From: PVC group bacterium
Lineage (GTDB): Bacteria; Verrucomicrobiota; Kiritimatiellia; SS1-B-03-39; UBA6053
NCBI GenBank assembly: GCA_003565035.1
Contig: PXDP01000189.1
Span: forward strand, 1 to 33,212
Direction of reading: 5' to 3'
DNA: 33,212 nucleotides
Shown here in pieces: positions 24,965 through 33,212 of the stretch (its first letter is position 1; each line of letters opens with the position of its first letter). A program made the translations under genes and the position numbers. Below the pieces are notes generated by a model that did not search any database, was not told the DNA's origin, and saw only the letters and a program-made list of their open reading frames with translations.

Positions 24965-26260
24965 ATGATTAAAATGACAAATTTTAACGTCTCTCAGGCA
25001 ATCGAAGATTTCTTAAAGATTGAGTATACTGATGGATTAACTAACGAGTTTAACACAATGGAAGCTTTAATCAATCAATTCGGTAAAGAAGATTTAAAAG
25101 GAAAATATAAAACGAAAAGTTTTGCATTAGGTGTTACTGATAACATCCGTGCATTAGGTAAGTCTAACGATACTTATGTATTAGGTGTTAACGACTATAC
25201 TAATGGTGCTGATACTGTTGAAGCTCAGTTCGATACAACTAAATTATTAGGTGTATTCGCTATTACTGACGAAGCAATAGTAAAAGGTACAACTGATGGA
25301 AGCATCTTTAATGTCTTACAAGATTCATTACAAAGAATGCAATTAGGTCTTAAGCATACGATTAATCGTTATGGTTATGGATCAGCTTCTGGTAAAATAG
25401 GTGTTGTAAGTTCACAAGTTGCTACTGATGCAGATTTCTTAGGCACTGGCCGTAACATGTATGAAATCAAAATGACTAACTCTCATAGTGTTCTACCTGG
25501 TATGGGCTTATTACTAAGAAAAGATGGCTCAAATTATATCACTTGCCGAATATTTGATAAAACTAATAGTTCAGTACATGATGAAACAGTTCGTGTAGTT
25601 GAAATTGCAGCAGCTTCAGATGGTACTGTAGATTTATCTTCAGATACTGTAGAAGTATATGCTCGTCAATTAGATCCTACAGCTGCTGTTAAAGCAGAGT
25701 ATACTGGATTAGAAGATATTGTTATGACTCAAAATAATACCATCTTCAATGTTGATCGTTCTGTTTACAAGGCTCTTAACTGTACAGTTGAGGACTTAGA
25801 AAGCGAAATAATCACAGAAGAAAAATTAAGAGATATGTCTGACCACGTTGAATTATCTAACTCAGACGGTGCTGTTATTGATTTAGTAGCGTCTAACCAC
25901 AGAATCATTTCTAGTATCGAGAAACAATTATATCAATTTAAACAATATGATATGGATAGTTCAAAAGGCGAGTTTGGTTTAGGGCGACCTAAAGTTAAAT
26001 TCGACAACTACTCATTGTTTAAAGATAAGTATTCTCGCGACGCAAATATCTATATGTTAGACACTAAGAAAATCTATGAATTAACTCGTAAAGACTTTGG
26101 TTGGTTAACTAAAGGCGGAGCGGCTGGCATCTTAGAGCGTAGAGACGGATCAGAAATCTATGAAGGTATCATGACTAAGTATGCAGATTTAGCGGTTGAG
26201 AGCTTTAAAGCTCACGCTGCATTTAAAAATGTTGCGCACGAAGTAGCTACCTCAGAGTAG
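24965..26260 (+). CDS. Major capsid protein
   Basis: 431 aa, following the scaffold gene and ending at a strong terminator, as expected for the most abundant virion protein. The first of two nearby ATGs is favoured by an AAAGGAGG site nine bases away. The N-terminal arm is helical. The middle contains the pattern FDTTKLLGVFAITDEAIVKG (about 89-108) and RYGYGSASGKIG, typical of HK97-fold coat proteins. Near the C-terminus GRPKVKFDNY followed by ANIYMLDTKKIYEL (about 340-368) matches the strand-and-loop pattern of HK97-like P domains. Codon choice (GGT, CGT, GCT) suggests high expression. Confidence 0.85.
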   Translation: MIKMTNFNVSQAIEDFLKIEYTDGLTNEFNTMEALINQFGKEDLKGKYKTKSFALGVTDNIRALGKSNDTYVLGVNDYTNGADTVEAQFDTTKLLGVFAITDEAIVKGTTDGSIFNVLQDSLQRMQLGLKHTINRYGYGSASGKIGVVSSQVATDADFLGTGRNMYEIKMTNSHSVLPGMGLLLRKDGSNYITCRIFDKTNSSVHDETVRVVEIAAASDGTVDLSSDTVEVYARQLDPTAAVKAEYTGLEDIVMTQNNTIFNVDRSVYKALNCTVEDLESEIITEEKLRDMSDHVELSNSDGAVIDLVASNHRIISSIEKQLYQFKQYDMDSSKGEFGLGRPKVKFDNYSLFKDKYSRDANIYMLDTKKIYELTRKDFGWLTKGGAAGILERRDGSEIYEGIMTKYADLAVESFKAHAAFKNVAHEVATSE

Positions 26261-26264
26261 AAAT

Positions 26265-26292
26265 AAAGGAGCAGCAATGCTCCTTTTTATTT
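26265..26292 (+). terminator. Rho-independent terminator after the capsid gene
   Basis: AAAGGAGC and GCTCCTTT form a perfect 8-bp stem around a 6-base loop, followed by TTATTTTATT. It starts four bases after the capsid stop codon. Incomplete termination would give lower expression of the downstream genes than of the capsid. Confidence 0.85.
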
Positions 26293-26313
26293 TATTAAAA
26301 GGAGGATAAAGTA

Positions 26314-26889
26314 ATGGATATATATCAAGAAAGATATTTAAAACATCAACATAATAAAACAACTAATATGTATAAATTCATTGGAGAAGAGAAACTACAT
26401 TACACTCCTCAAGAAATAGACACACTATTTAAAATACTTAATAACAGAAGAAGTCAACGAAACTTTACTAAACAAAATATAAAACTTGATGTGTTAAAAA
26501 CAATAGAGCAAAGTATTGCTTTAAACCCCTCTAGCTGTAATCGAAAAAGTATTTATGGTGTGTGGATTACACCAGAAGGAATAGATCAGTATCTAGTAGG
26601 AGCTAAAGTATGGGCACCTAAAGCTAACAGTATACTATTATTATTCGCAGCAAAGGAGGCTTATAAAAGTCCTAATGAAAAAGCTTTTATGCCTTATCTA
26701 GATGGAGGCTTCGTAGCGCAAACATTATATTTAGTATGTGAAGTATTGGGTATAGGTGCTTGTTTTATAAACCCTAACCTTGTTAAAGAAAATGCTGAAG
26801 AGTTTACATTAATGTATGGTGAAGATTATTTTGTAGGAGCTTTTGCTTTAGGTAACTATGATTATAAAGCAAAGAACCCAAACCTTTAA
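26314..26889 (+). CDS. Nitroreductase-like flavoprotein (191 aa)
   Basis: Nitroreductase-family features are visible in order: RRSQRNF (about 46-52), the FMN-phosphate-binding RRSxRxF; LNPSSCNRKSIYGVWI (about 70-85), similar to the family's APSaxNxQpw segment; LDGGFVAQTLYLVCEVLGIGACFI (about 130-153, key residues D, G, Q and GIG); and GAFALGNYD near the C-terminus. The family reduces nitro groups, quinones or azoline rings with FMN and NAD(P)H. The length fits. Here the gene sits between capsid and tail genes with its own AAAGGAGG site, an unusual place for a metabolic enzyme. A virion or glycan/peptide modification role is a guess. Confidence 0.75.
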   Translation: MDIYQERYLKHQHNKTTNMYKFIGEEKLHYTPQEIDTLFKILNNRRSQRNFTKQNIKLDVLKTIEQSIALNPSSCNRKSIYGVWITPEGIDQYLVGAKVWAPKANSILLLFAAKEAYKSPNEKAFMPYLDGGFVAQTLYLVCEVLGIGACFINPNLVKENAEEFTLMYGEDYFVGAFALGNYDYKAKNPNL

Positions 26890-26902
26890 AGGAGGATTAT
26901 TT

Positions 26903-27739
26903 GTGAAAGATATAACTGTTTATACCATTGTATATAACAAATACGGTAAGTTTATAAAAAAATGGGTGAAGATGTTAAAAAAACAAACTGTTGTACCTAA
27001 TATACTTATAGTTTTAGGACACGATCATGGTGCCGATTTAGATTGGTTAAAGAAAAACAACCTTAATTATATATACTACGATAGTGATAACATGGGGAAA
27101 CTAAGAAACATAGGCCTACAAGAAATAAAAACCACTTGGTGGTTATATTTTTCAGTCGATGATTTATTATATCCTCACGCGTGTGCTGAAATAGTAAATA
27201 CTAACGCACCGGCTATATCTATATTATTTGATGTAGAGTCACCTGAAAAAGTAATATCTTACGAACAGCTATCACCTTGTTTTCAATCTTTAAAAGATCT
27301 AAGCGAGTGGAAAAAATTTAAATGGGGAGGATATATAGCTCTTAAAAACAAAGATATTAAGTTTAGAGAAGATGTAGAAGTACCTAATATGCTATACCAC
27401 TTAGATCTATTTAAAGCGGGGATAAAACCCGTGTTTAGTAAATCAAGCTTAGGCTTACACCAACGAAGATTAGACTCTCATCACTATAAATCAGAAAAAA
27501 ATGGTTCGCGTATACCCATACAAAAAACAATTTCTAAAGAAATATCTAATTATTTAAATAAAACCTTAGGTAATAATCTAAAAAGATTAGTGTGTATCAA
27601 ATCCTATAAAGACCTTGAGACAAATAGAATTATAGCTAAAGGCCAAATAATAAACTTAGCTTATAAAAGATCTCGAAAACCTCTCACGCTATTTAGAAAA
27701 AAAGAACTAATAGATAAAGGAAAAGCTAAAATTGTCTAG
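26903..27739 (+). CDS. Glycosyltransferase-like protein (GT-A/GT2-type fold)
   Basis: I chose GTG 26903, seven bases after a perfect AAAGGAGG. An upstream ATG (26858) lies within the previous gene and lacks a site. The 278-aa protein starts MKDITVYTIVYNKYGKFIKK and shows a GT2-like layout: an N-terminal Rossmann strand with a YNKYGKFI loop, a KLRNIGLQE segment (about 66-74, compare NxGxxxARNxG) and a YFSVDDL motif (about 82-88) that could supply the DxD-type metal/nucleotide-sugar site. The C-terminal half is basic and less typical. A family-2-like transferase acting on a virion protein or host glycan is plausible; the acceptor is unknown. The stop codon lies inside the terminator. Confidence 0.7.
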   Translation: MKDITVYTIVYNKYGKFIKKWVKMLKKQTVVPNILIVLGHDHGADLDWLKKNNLNYIYYDSDNMGKLRNIGLQEIKTTWWLYFSVDDLLYPHACAEIVNTNAPAISILFDVESPEKVISYEQLSPCFQSLKDLSEWKKFKWGGYIALKNKDIKFREDVEVPNMLYHLDLFKAGIKPVFSKSSLGLHQRRLDSHHYKSEKNGSRIPIQKTISKEISNYLNKTLGNNLKRLVCIKSYKDLETNRIIAKGQIINLAYKRSRKPLTLFRKKELIDKGKAKIV

Positions 27740-27758
27740 TCGACTAGACAGTTTTTTT
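27733..27758 (+). terminator. Rho-independent terminator overlapping a stop codon
   Basis: TGTCTAGTCGACTAGACA is a perfect 18-base palindrome (7-bp stem, TCGA loop) followed by G and seven T. The TAG stop of the glycosyltransferase gene (27737-27739) lies in its left arm. Confidence 0.85.
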
Positions 27759-27768
27759 ATGCTATAAT
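27740..27768 (+). promoter_or_regulatory. Promoter embedded in the terminator
   Basis: TCGACT (27740-27745, four of six matches to TTGACA), a 17-bp spacer, then TGC-TATAAT (perfect -10 at 27763-27768, extended). The -35 is formed by the loop and right arm of the terminator palindrome and the spacer contains its T-run. It would restart transcription for the tail genes. Confidence 0.65.
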
Positions 27769-27785
27769 AATTAAAGAGGTGGACT

Positions 27786-28160
27786 ATGAACGAAATACTT
27801 AGGTTTTACAAGGAGCTTCGGCTTGTCAATATAGGAAATATTTCCACTAGATTACTACGAGAAACTAATGGGGATACTTTTCTAGCTTATAATATTTTAA
27901 GAGACACCTACGAAGTACACTCTATTAATTCCTTTAAACATAATAGGATGTCGTGTAATGGAGTAATAGAAGTAGAAAATATTAACCAGGAGTTAATTGA
28001 AAATATTAAAGTAAACAATATTAAAAAGTTCGGAGACCAAATCCTTTCTAGACGAGAATACTTGGAAAATTTACTAGACCAACATGATAATTTTAAAGAA
28101 GAGCAACTGTATAAAAAAGGACATAAAATGATTAAACAATCATTAGGGAGGGAAATATAA
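27786..28160 (+). CDS. Hypothetical protein in tail module (124 aa)
   Basis: First gene after the terminator/promoter element, with an AAAGAGGTGG site. It begins MNEILRFYKELRLVNIGNIS and is mostly helical and charged, with a basic C-terminus (YKKGHKMIKQSLGRE). No motif is recognised. Its stop codon is immediately followed by the start of the probable adaptor gene, so the two are coupled. By position it could be a head-tail joining component or a small assembly factor; there is no sequence proof. Confidence 0.7.
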   Translation: MNEILRFYKELRLVNIGNISTRLLRETNGDTFLAYNILRDTYEVHSINSFKHNRMSCNGVIEVENINQELIENIKVNNIKKFGDQILSRREYLENLLDQHDNFKEEQLYKKGHKMIKQSLGREI

Positions 28161-28928
28161 ATGACATTAAAAGATTTATATATTAGAGTTAAAGATTCTA
28201 CTGGCTTAGAAGTTCTTACTGTTAGTGATATGTATACTATGTATCAAAACTGTGCTGCTGATTTAACAAGCAGGGGCTACAGAGAATTTGCAGAGCTTAC
28301 ATACACAGCCAACGAAGAAGACGAGCATACATTTGAAAAAGTTACAGACAATAAATATGTTCTAACATTATTTCCAACAGCTAAAAAAGTATTATACATT
28401 AAAATAAAAACTAGCTTAGGAATAATTAAAGCGTATAGACGACCATTAACAGATCCATATATAGATAGCTTAGCATCAGGAAACTCTACGAGATATAACT
28501 TCTCGGCGCATAATAACATTCAAGCTATATACTATATTAAAAACAATGTGTGTTATGTTGAATATGTACAGAATGTTGTAGCTGAAGAAATTACAGTGGG
28601 TTTATATAAACGTATAGATAGTAATATTGTACCTACAAGCTTCGATTATCTAGATCCTGAAAGCGGAGAGACTATAACTAGTACGGATGTATACCAAACA
28701 GCTATATTAGAGACAATAGAGTTACCAATAAGGGAAGAACTACAAGACGTGTTTACACTTTTTGGAATTTATTATTCTTATAACAAAAGATTAAAAGAAG
28801 AAGCTATGATTAACAGACACCTTAACAACTATAAATATTTAGTAGAGGATTTACTGCACGAATTAAATTATGAAGACGTATATAATGAAGAAGAAAGTGT
28901 GATTGCTACAGATAACCTGGATTCCTAA
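28161..28928 (+). CDS. Probable head-tail adaptor (connector) protein (255 aa)
   Basis: It starts MTLKDLYIRVKDSTGLEVLT. The N-terminal helices (LTVSDMYTMYQNCAADLTSR, about 18-37) followed by a beta-rich middle (about 45-160) and long C-terminal helices (about 180-240) fit adaptor proteins of podoviruses (T7 gp11-like in role). Position immediately before the nozzle gene and after the capsid module supports this. It would form the ring that joins portal to tail nozzle. Sequence conservation in this family is low, so the call rests mainly on fold pattern, size and gene order. Confidence 0.65.
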   Translation: MTLKDLYIRVKDSTGLEVLTVSDMYTMYQNCAADLTSRGYREFAELTYTANEEDEHTFEKVTDNKYVLTLFPTAKKVLYIKIKTSLGIIKAYRRPLTDPYIDSLASGNSTRYNFSAHNNIQAIYYIKNNVCYVEYVQNVVAEEITVGLYKRIDSNIVPTSFDYLDPESGETITSTDVYQTAILETIELPIREELQDVFTLFGIYYSYNKRLKEEAMINRHLNNYKYLVEDLLHELNYEDVYNEEESVIATDNLDS

Positions 28929-28940
28929 GGGGGTATTTAT

Positions 28941-31547
28941 ATGGCAAGAATAGAGAAAGACAATATACGATTATACGATGAACCCATTACTTATGGATCT
29001 TTTACTGGAGGAATAAACAATACTCCTTCAAATGAAAAGATGAGCATCAATGAATTAAAAGATGCTATTAATTGGCATTATAACGAGGGTATATTAGAAA
29101 GACGATTAGGTGCTAAAGTATTAGCTACCTTAGATAACTTATTTGATCAAGAAACTTTTGAAGATCTTAACGTTAGTAACTTTCAAAGTGTTTCTATTTA
29201 TGGAGTTGGGGATAACATTTATGTCATCATGATGATTGATGGCAGAATTTTTTATGCCCAAGTATCTACAGATATTACTTACGCATTAGATGTAGACCCT
29301 CAGAATTTAACTGTCTATGAAATAACTATAGATGTACCCGCAGCTAAAGTAGCTGTAGATACCGGAGCAGGTGTATATAATATAACAGGTAGTAAAGAGA
29401 ATGAATTTGAGGGATTAGTTTTATATACAGATGCCGATGAAATACCCGAAGCACATAATGGGTATGTTTTGAAAATAGATTCTGAATATAAATTAATATT
29501 ACAAAACAAGAATTTAACCGAGGGTGTGGGTATTAATGATGAGTTTTATCTAGCCTCGGGTACACGAATTATAAAAATATATGAAGAGGATGATGTTTTA
29601 AAAGGTGTAGTACTACCTCCAAAAACACCAAGCGGTGGGGAGTATTATAATATAGGCTTAAACAGATTAAGTCCCTACCCACTAACCCTTATAAAAGAAG
29701 TGTTTGATGCGTCGCACCCATTCATAAGTGCGATTGTAACAGATAATTTAAATATTTTAAACGCTGCTGAGGATTTAAGTTTTGAAGCAATACTAGACTA
29801 CCCTTCTGGTAAGACAGCAAACGATTATTATTTTAAGTGGGAATTTATGAGGCTTAATAGTGCTGACGTACCACAAACAGAGTGGATAGCTATCAACAAT
29901 GGAAGCGCTAGACTCTTTAAAACAGCTGGCTCTAAGGGTTTAAAGAAATTAACAGGAGTAGATGCTGCTTCTTTTGGAGCTTCTGTAGGAGATAAAATTA
30001 AAATAAGATGTACATTTACAGAAGACTTTGAACGTGTATCTACCATTGATACAAGTATACAAACAGAGCGTGTACTAGAAGATGTTTATAAAAACTCTAA
30101 CAGCTCTGGCGGACTTACTATAACAACCGATACCGATTATAAGAAAGATCCCCTACAAAGTTTTGGGGCAACTTTCATTACACTAAGTATAGTAGCAGAT
30201 ATACCAGCAGCTCTACCCGACGATAAATTTCTTAGGATTCACTCATGTAGAAAAGTTATAGCTGATGGATACAACTTAATGTTTTATGATGATAAAGATA
30301 ATACTGGCGACTGGTATAAGTGTGTTGTAAAACAATATGATTATATAGCAGATAAAGGTAACTTAAATTTTCAAACTAATAAAAACGAAAGACTTATTAA
30401 AGTTATAGGCTTTGAAGGGAACATAATAGCTTTTGGATATAATGATCAGATAGGTGGAAACATTAGTATCGTCAAAGGTAATGGTGATGACGTTGATACT
30501 GGTGATGGTTATTACTCTCCCTATAGAAGAACAATAGGACACACAGAAATATCTACTGATCACCCTAATAGTGTACAAGTTATTGAAAACAATTTAATTT
30601 TTAAATTTAAAGACAATTTTTATATAACAAACTCTAATCAATTAGACTCAGAGCGTATTCAACTACAGTGTGTAAATGATAAACTAAAACACTATACGTG
30701 GATCAAAGCCTCAACAGAAGAGTTTGATGAGATGACTATGCCACAAATGCCTAACGTTTATAATAATAATTTATTCCCCAACACTCCATATGAGCGTAGA
30801 CTATATACTGAAGTTACAGAAGATTACTATGGGGTTATTTACCCTGCGCAAAATCTAAGATGGAAGATGTATTTTAAACTACCTATTAGATATGAGGACG
30901 ACCCTAAAACATACTTCCCTTGGATAAGAGATGTTAGCGATAAAGCATTTAATATTATTGGAAGGATATATATACAAGGATTAAGTACTATGGTTACATC
31001 TACAGGAGAAATTATAAACTTTACAGATAACACTTACCAGGATCTAGGGGTAGATGGATACCCATCTATTATTGAAACAAAAGCTTTTGATCTAAACTAT
31101 CCTAAGTTTATAAAATTCTTGCGAAATCTAAATATATACTACTATAGAGATTTTTCTCAAGAATTTACACTAACAGTACATTTAAAAAACGAACATGGTG
31201 TTGATGTATATGGTACTAAGTATACAGCTTCACATGAATATCAAGAGGATGAAGAACAAAACACCACAATAGATAGAATAAACTACAGCCCTACAGAAGC
31301 TATTGATCAAGAATTATTAATAGCAGGGCAGACAAGTTTAGGAGAAGCTATTTTAGGAGACCAACCAAGCTATATATCAAAAGTTTTTACTCCTATCAAC
31401 ATGATACCGTTCTTATCGGTATCAGTTAGACTACACATAGGTGACACTACAAATGTTATATTAGGATCATTAGGGTTTAATTTTGTAACTGGAGGATTAC
31501 CAGATATTTCAATGGGTAATTATTATCCAGACATCATTAAATTATAA
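28941..31547 (+). CDS. Probable tail nozzle (tail tubular B-like) protein (868 aa)
   Basis: The N-terminus has the pattern common to short-tail nozzle proteins: a GSFTGGINNTPSN segment (about 13-25), then NELKDAINWHYNEGILERRLG (key residues N, D, N, GIL, RR, G; about 32-52), followed by beta-propeller-like sequence. The length and all-beta composition fit T7 gp12-like nozzles. An Ig-like or decoration insert may lie around residues 250-390, where the sequence changes character. It forms the tip of the short tail, through which DNA and the giant virion protein would pass. AAGGGGGT is the ribosome binding site. Confidence 0.8.
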   Translation: MARIEKDNIRLYDEPITYGSFTGGINNTPSNEKMSINELKDAINWHYNEGILERRLGAKVLATLDNLFDQETFEDLNVSNFQSVSIYGVGDNIYVIMMIDGRIFYAQVSTDITYALDVDPQNLTVYEITIDVPAAKVAVDTGAGVYNITGSKENEFEGLVLYTDADEIPEAHNGYVLKIDSEYKLILQNKNLTEGVGINDEFYLASGTRIIKIYEEDDVLKGVVLPPKTPSGGEYYNIGLNRLSPYPLTLIKEVFDASHPFISAIVTDNLNILNAAEDLSFEAILDYPSGKTANDYYFKWEFMRLNSADVPQTEWIAINNGSARLFKTAGSKGLKKLTGVDAASFGASVGDKIKIRCTFTEDFERVSTIDTSIQTERVLEDVYKNSNSSGGLTITTDTDYKKDPLQSFGATFITLSIVADIPAALPDDKFLRIHSCRKVIADGYNLMFYDDKDNTGDWYKCVVKQYDYIADKGNLNFQTNKNERLIKVIGFEGNIIAFGYNDQIGGNISIVKGNGDDVDTGDGYYSPYRRTIGHTEISTDHPNSVQVIENNLIFKFKDNFYITNSNQLDSERIQLQCVNDKLKHYTWIKASTEEFDEMTMPQMPNVYNNNLFPNTPYERRLYTEVTEDYYGVIYPAQNLRWKMYFKLPIRYEDDPKTYFPWIRDVSDKAFNIIGRIYIQGLSTMVTSTGEIINFTDNTYQDLGVDGYPSIIETKAFDLNYPKFIKFLRNLNIYYYRDFSQEFTLTVHLKNEHGVDVYGTKYTASHEYQEDEEQNTTIDRINYSPTEAIDQELLIAGQTSLGEAILGDQPSYISKVFTPINMIPFLSVSVRLHIGDTTNVILGSLGFNFVTGGLPDISMGNYYPDIIKL

Positions 31548-31558
31548 GGAGGGTTACA

Positions 31559-33212
31559 ATGAGCACGATAGACTTAATTAATAACTTACAATTACCAACA
31601 TATGTAGATGGTAAATCTGTACCAGCACTGCAGTTAAATTCAGCTAATGCTATTTTTAAAGCAGCTATTGAGGTGCTAAGAGATCGTATAGATTTCATTC
31701 GTGCATACGATGGTGGAGAAACTTATGCGGATAGTGGAGATATAGTAGATAACATAGGGGCTACTTATAAAATATTAAATTTCATAAGAGACGCTAAAGC
31801 TCTTACCGTATCACAAGGTGTTGACTTAGCTTCTTTGCAAACACGTATAGGTAATTGGAGCAACTTATATACTAGTGATTTTAATAGTGTTGTAGCTACA
31901 CTTAATAGTTTAAATACTAGAATAGCTTTTAATAATTCTAGTGTTATTACACTACAAGGTATTTTAGATGGTGTAACGACAGGTGTTATTGAAGATTTAA
32001 AAAACGATATAGATGATATACAGCAAACTTATTCTAAGAAAACAGAAGTGACTACATCACTATTAGATTTAGCTGGTGTAGGAAGAACAACTGAAACGAT
32101 AAGAAGTAACGCTGTAGCCATTGCTAACTTACAAACTGATATAACTAATTATGCAATTACTGATGCTTATATAGAAGAAGAAGATATTGTATTTAAAAGA
32201 AATGATAATGTTACATTTAGATTAGTAGGAGCTACTCAGGATATCCAAGGTCCAACAGGACCAACTGGACCTACAGGACCAACAGGAGCTACAGGAGCAG
32301 ACTCAACAGTAACAGGACCAACTGGACCTACAGGACCTACAGGATCAACAGGCTCTACAGGACCATTACCAACAGCAAGTGCTACGGCACCTACGAACCC
32401 TTCTACAGGAGATCTATGGGTAGATATAAATGCTGATGCGTTACCAGGACCAACGGGTCCAACAGGACCTACTGGAGCAGACTCAACAGTAACAGGACCA
32501 ACTGGAGCAACAGGACCAACAGGAGCACAAGGTATCCAAGGTCCAACAGGTCCACAAGGTACTCAAGGTATACAGGGTACTCAAGGGGTAACAGGACCAA
32601 CAGGTCCAACTGGACCAACAGGAAACACTGGGCCCTTGCCAACAGCAAGTGCTACTGCACCTGCTAGTCCTGTCACAGGAGATTTATGGGTAGACATAAA
32701 TGCTGATGCATTGCCCGGACCTACGGGACCAACAGGACCTACTGGAGCTACAGGAGCAGACTCAACAATAACAGGACCAACTGGACCTACAGGACCACAG
32801 GGTACACAAGGTATTCAAGGTACTCAAGGGGTAACAGGACCAACAGGTCCAACTGGACCAACAGGAGCTACAGGAGCAGACTCAACAGTAACAGGACCAA
32901 CTGGACCTACAGGTCCACAAGGTACTCAAGGTATACAGGGTACTCAAGGAGAAGAAGGACCGACAGGTCCAACAGGTCCAACAGGACCAACAGGAGCAGA
33001 CTCAACAGTAATAGGACCGACAGGTCCAACAGGACCAACAGGACCAACAGGAGCAGACTCAACAGTAATAGGGCCGACAGGTCCAACAGGTCCAACAGGT
33101 GCTACAGGACCTACAGGTCCAACTGGACCTCAGGGCGAAGACGGTCCAACCGGAGTTACAGGTCCAACAGGACCTCAGGGAACCCAAGGTATCCAAGGAA
33201 CTCAAGGAGAAG
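31559..33212 (+). CDS. Collagen-like tail fibre/spike protein, C-terminus cut by window edge
   Basis: ATG 31559 with an AAGGAGGG site; open to the window end (551 codons). Residues 1-229 are non-collagenous and helical (MSTIDLINNLQLPTYVDGKS...), with heptad-like stretches that suggest a trimeric virion-binding stalk. From residue 231 the sequence is Gly-X-Y repeats, mostly GPT, GAT, GPQ and GIQ/GTQ, interrupted by six GADST(V/I)(T/I)G units and two copies of a 30-residue PLPTASATAP...GDLWVDINADALPGP module. Bacterial collagen of this type makes a thermostable triple helix without hydroxyproline when Pro/Thr-rich. A receptor-binding tip would follow outside the window. Confidence 0.9.
   Translation, partial: MSTIDLINNLQLPTYVDGKSVPALQLNSANAIFKAAIEVLRDRIDFIRAYDGGETYADSGDIVDNIGATYKILNFIRDAKALTVSQGVDLASLQTRIGNWSNLYTSDFNSVVATLNSLNTRIAFNNSSVITLQGILDGVTTGVIEDLKNDIDDIQQTYSKKTEVTTSLLDLAGVGRTTETIRSNAVAIANLQTDITNYAITDAYIEEEDIVFKRNDNVTFRLVGATQDIQGPTGPTGPTGPTGATGADSTVTGPTGPTGPTGSTGSTGPLPTASATAPTNPSTGDLWVDINADALPGPTGPTGPTGADSTVTGPTGATGPTGAQGIQGPTGPQGTQGIQGTQGVTGPTGPTGPTGNTGPLPTASATAPASPVTGDLWVDINADALPGPTGPTGPTGATGADSTITGPTGPTGPQGTQGIQGTQGVTGPTGPTGPTGATGADSTVTGPTGPTGPQGTQGIQGTQGEEGPTGPTGPTGPTGADSTVIGPTGPTGPTGPTGADSTVIGPTGPTGPTGATGPTGPTGPQGEDGPTGVTGPTGPQGTQGIQGTQGE
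32363..32722 (+). repeat. Duplicated 90-base GDLWVD module inside the fibre gene
   Basis: Copies at 32363-32452 and 32633-32722, 270 bases apart and in frame, encode 30-residue units that agree at 27 positions. They interrupt the Gly-X-Y repeat twice. GADST-encoding repeats recur at about 32294, 32475, 32753, 32873, 32993 and 33050. Confidence 0.85.

Noticed and set aside
26858..26902. Upstream ATG start for the glycosyltransferase-like gene
   Set aside because: It lies inside the nitroreductase-like gene without a ribosome binding site, whereas GTG 26903 has a perfect one.
32907..33095. Leucine-rich leftward frame in the fibre gene
   Set aside because: It is the reverse complement of the GPTGPT-coding repeat.

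Overview
The window looks like the early/late junction and virion-gene half of a short-tailed (podovirus-type) double-stranded DNA phage. The host is probably a low-GC Gram-positive bacterium. This is inferred from near-universal AAAGGAGG-type ribosome binding sites, extended -10 (TGCTATAAT) promoters, AT-rich late genes and a GPTGPT collagen-like fibre. No integrase, repressor, tRNA, CRISPR array or insertion sequence was recognised.

Layout. Bases 1-4665 hold small genes, all on the minus strand. Most are unrecognised; several are 30-40 aa single-span membrane proteins missed by ordinary length cut-offs. This half has intergenic stretches rich in inverted and direct repeats, and five genes share a repeated leader/RBS sequence. 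Bases 4666-5022 are a divergent spacer with tandem repeats and a promoter. Bases 5023-20010 are one 4,995-codon gene. After it come the terminase large subunit (20026-21600), two small proteins, portal, scaffold and major capsid protein (22329-26260), an unusual nitroreductase-like plus glycosyltransferase-like pair (26314-27739), a small protein, the probable head-tail adaptor and tail nozzle (27786-31547), and a collagen-like fibre that runs off the end.

The main discovery candidate is the giant protein. Its ends look like an ejected virion protein: Gly/Ala-rich hydrophobic stretches near the N-terminus and a hydrophobic segment near the C-terminus. Its middle carries a DEDDh (DnaQ-like) 3'-5' exonuclease with all five acidic/His residues in place. 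About 400 residues later comes a multisubunit-RNA-polymerase beta'-like catalytic double-psi beta-barrel with LPK, HP and DFDGD motifs at beta'-like spacing, followed by candidate bridge-helix/trigger-loop sequence. The reading offered is a virion-packaged, single-chain RNA polymerase, comparable in logic to the N4 virion RNAP and the crAss-like phage virion RNAP. Here it sits in a podovirus with terminase directly downstream, and with an exonuclease in the same chain. If correct, it would be injected with the DNA and transcribe early genes, plausibly the minus-strand block, while host-type promoters at about 4.98, 21.6 and 27.75 kb serve the plus-strand genes.

All assignments were made by eye from sequence motifs and gene order; no database search was run.
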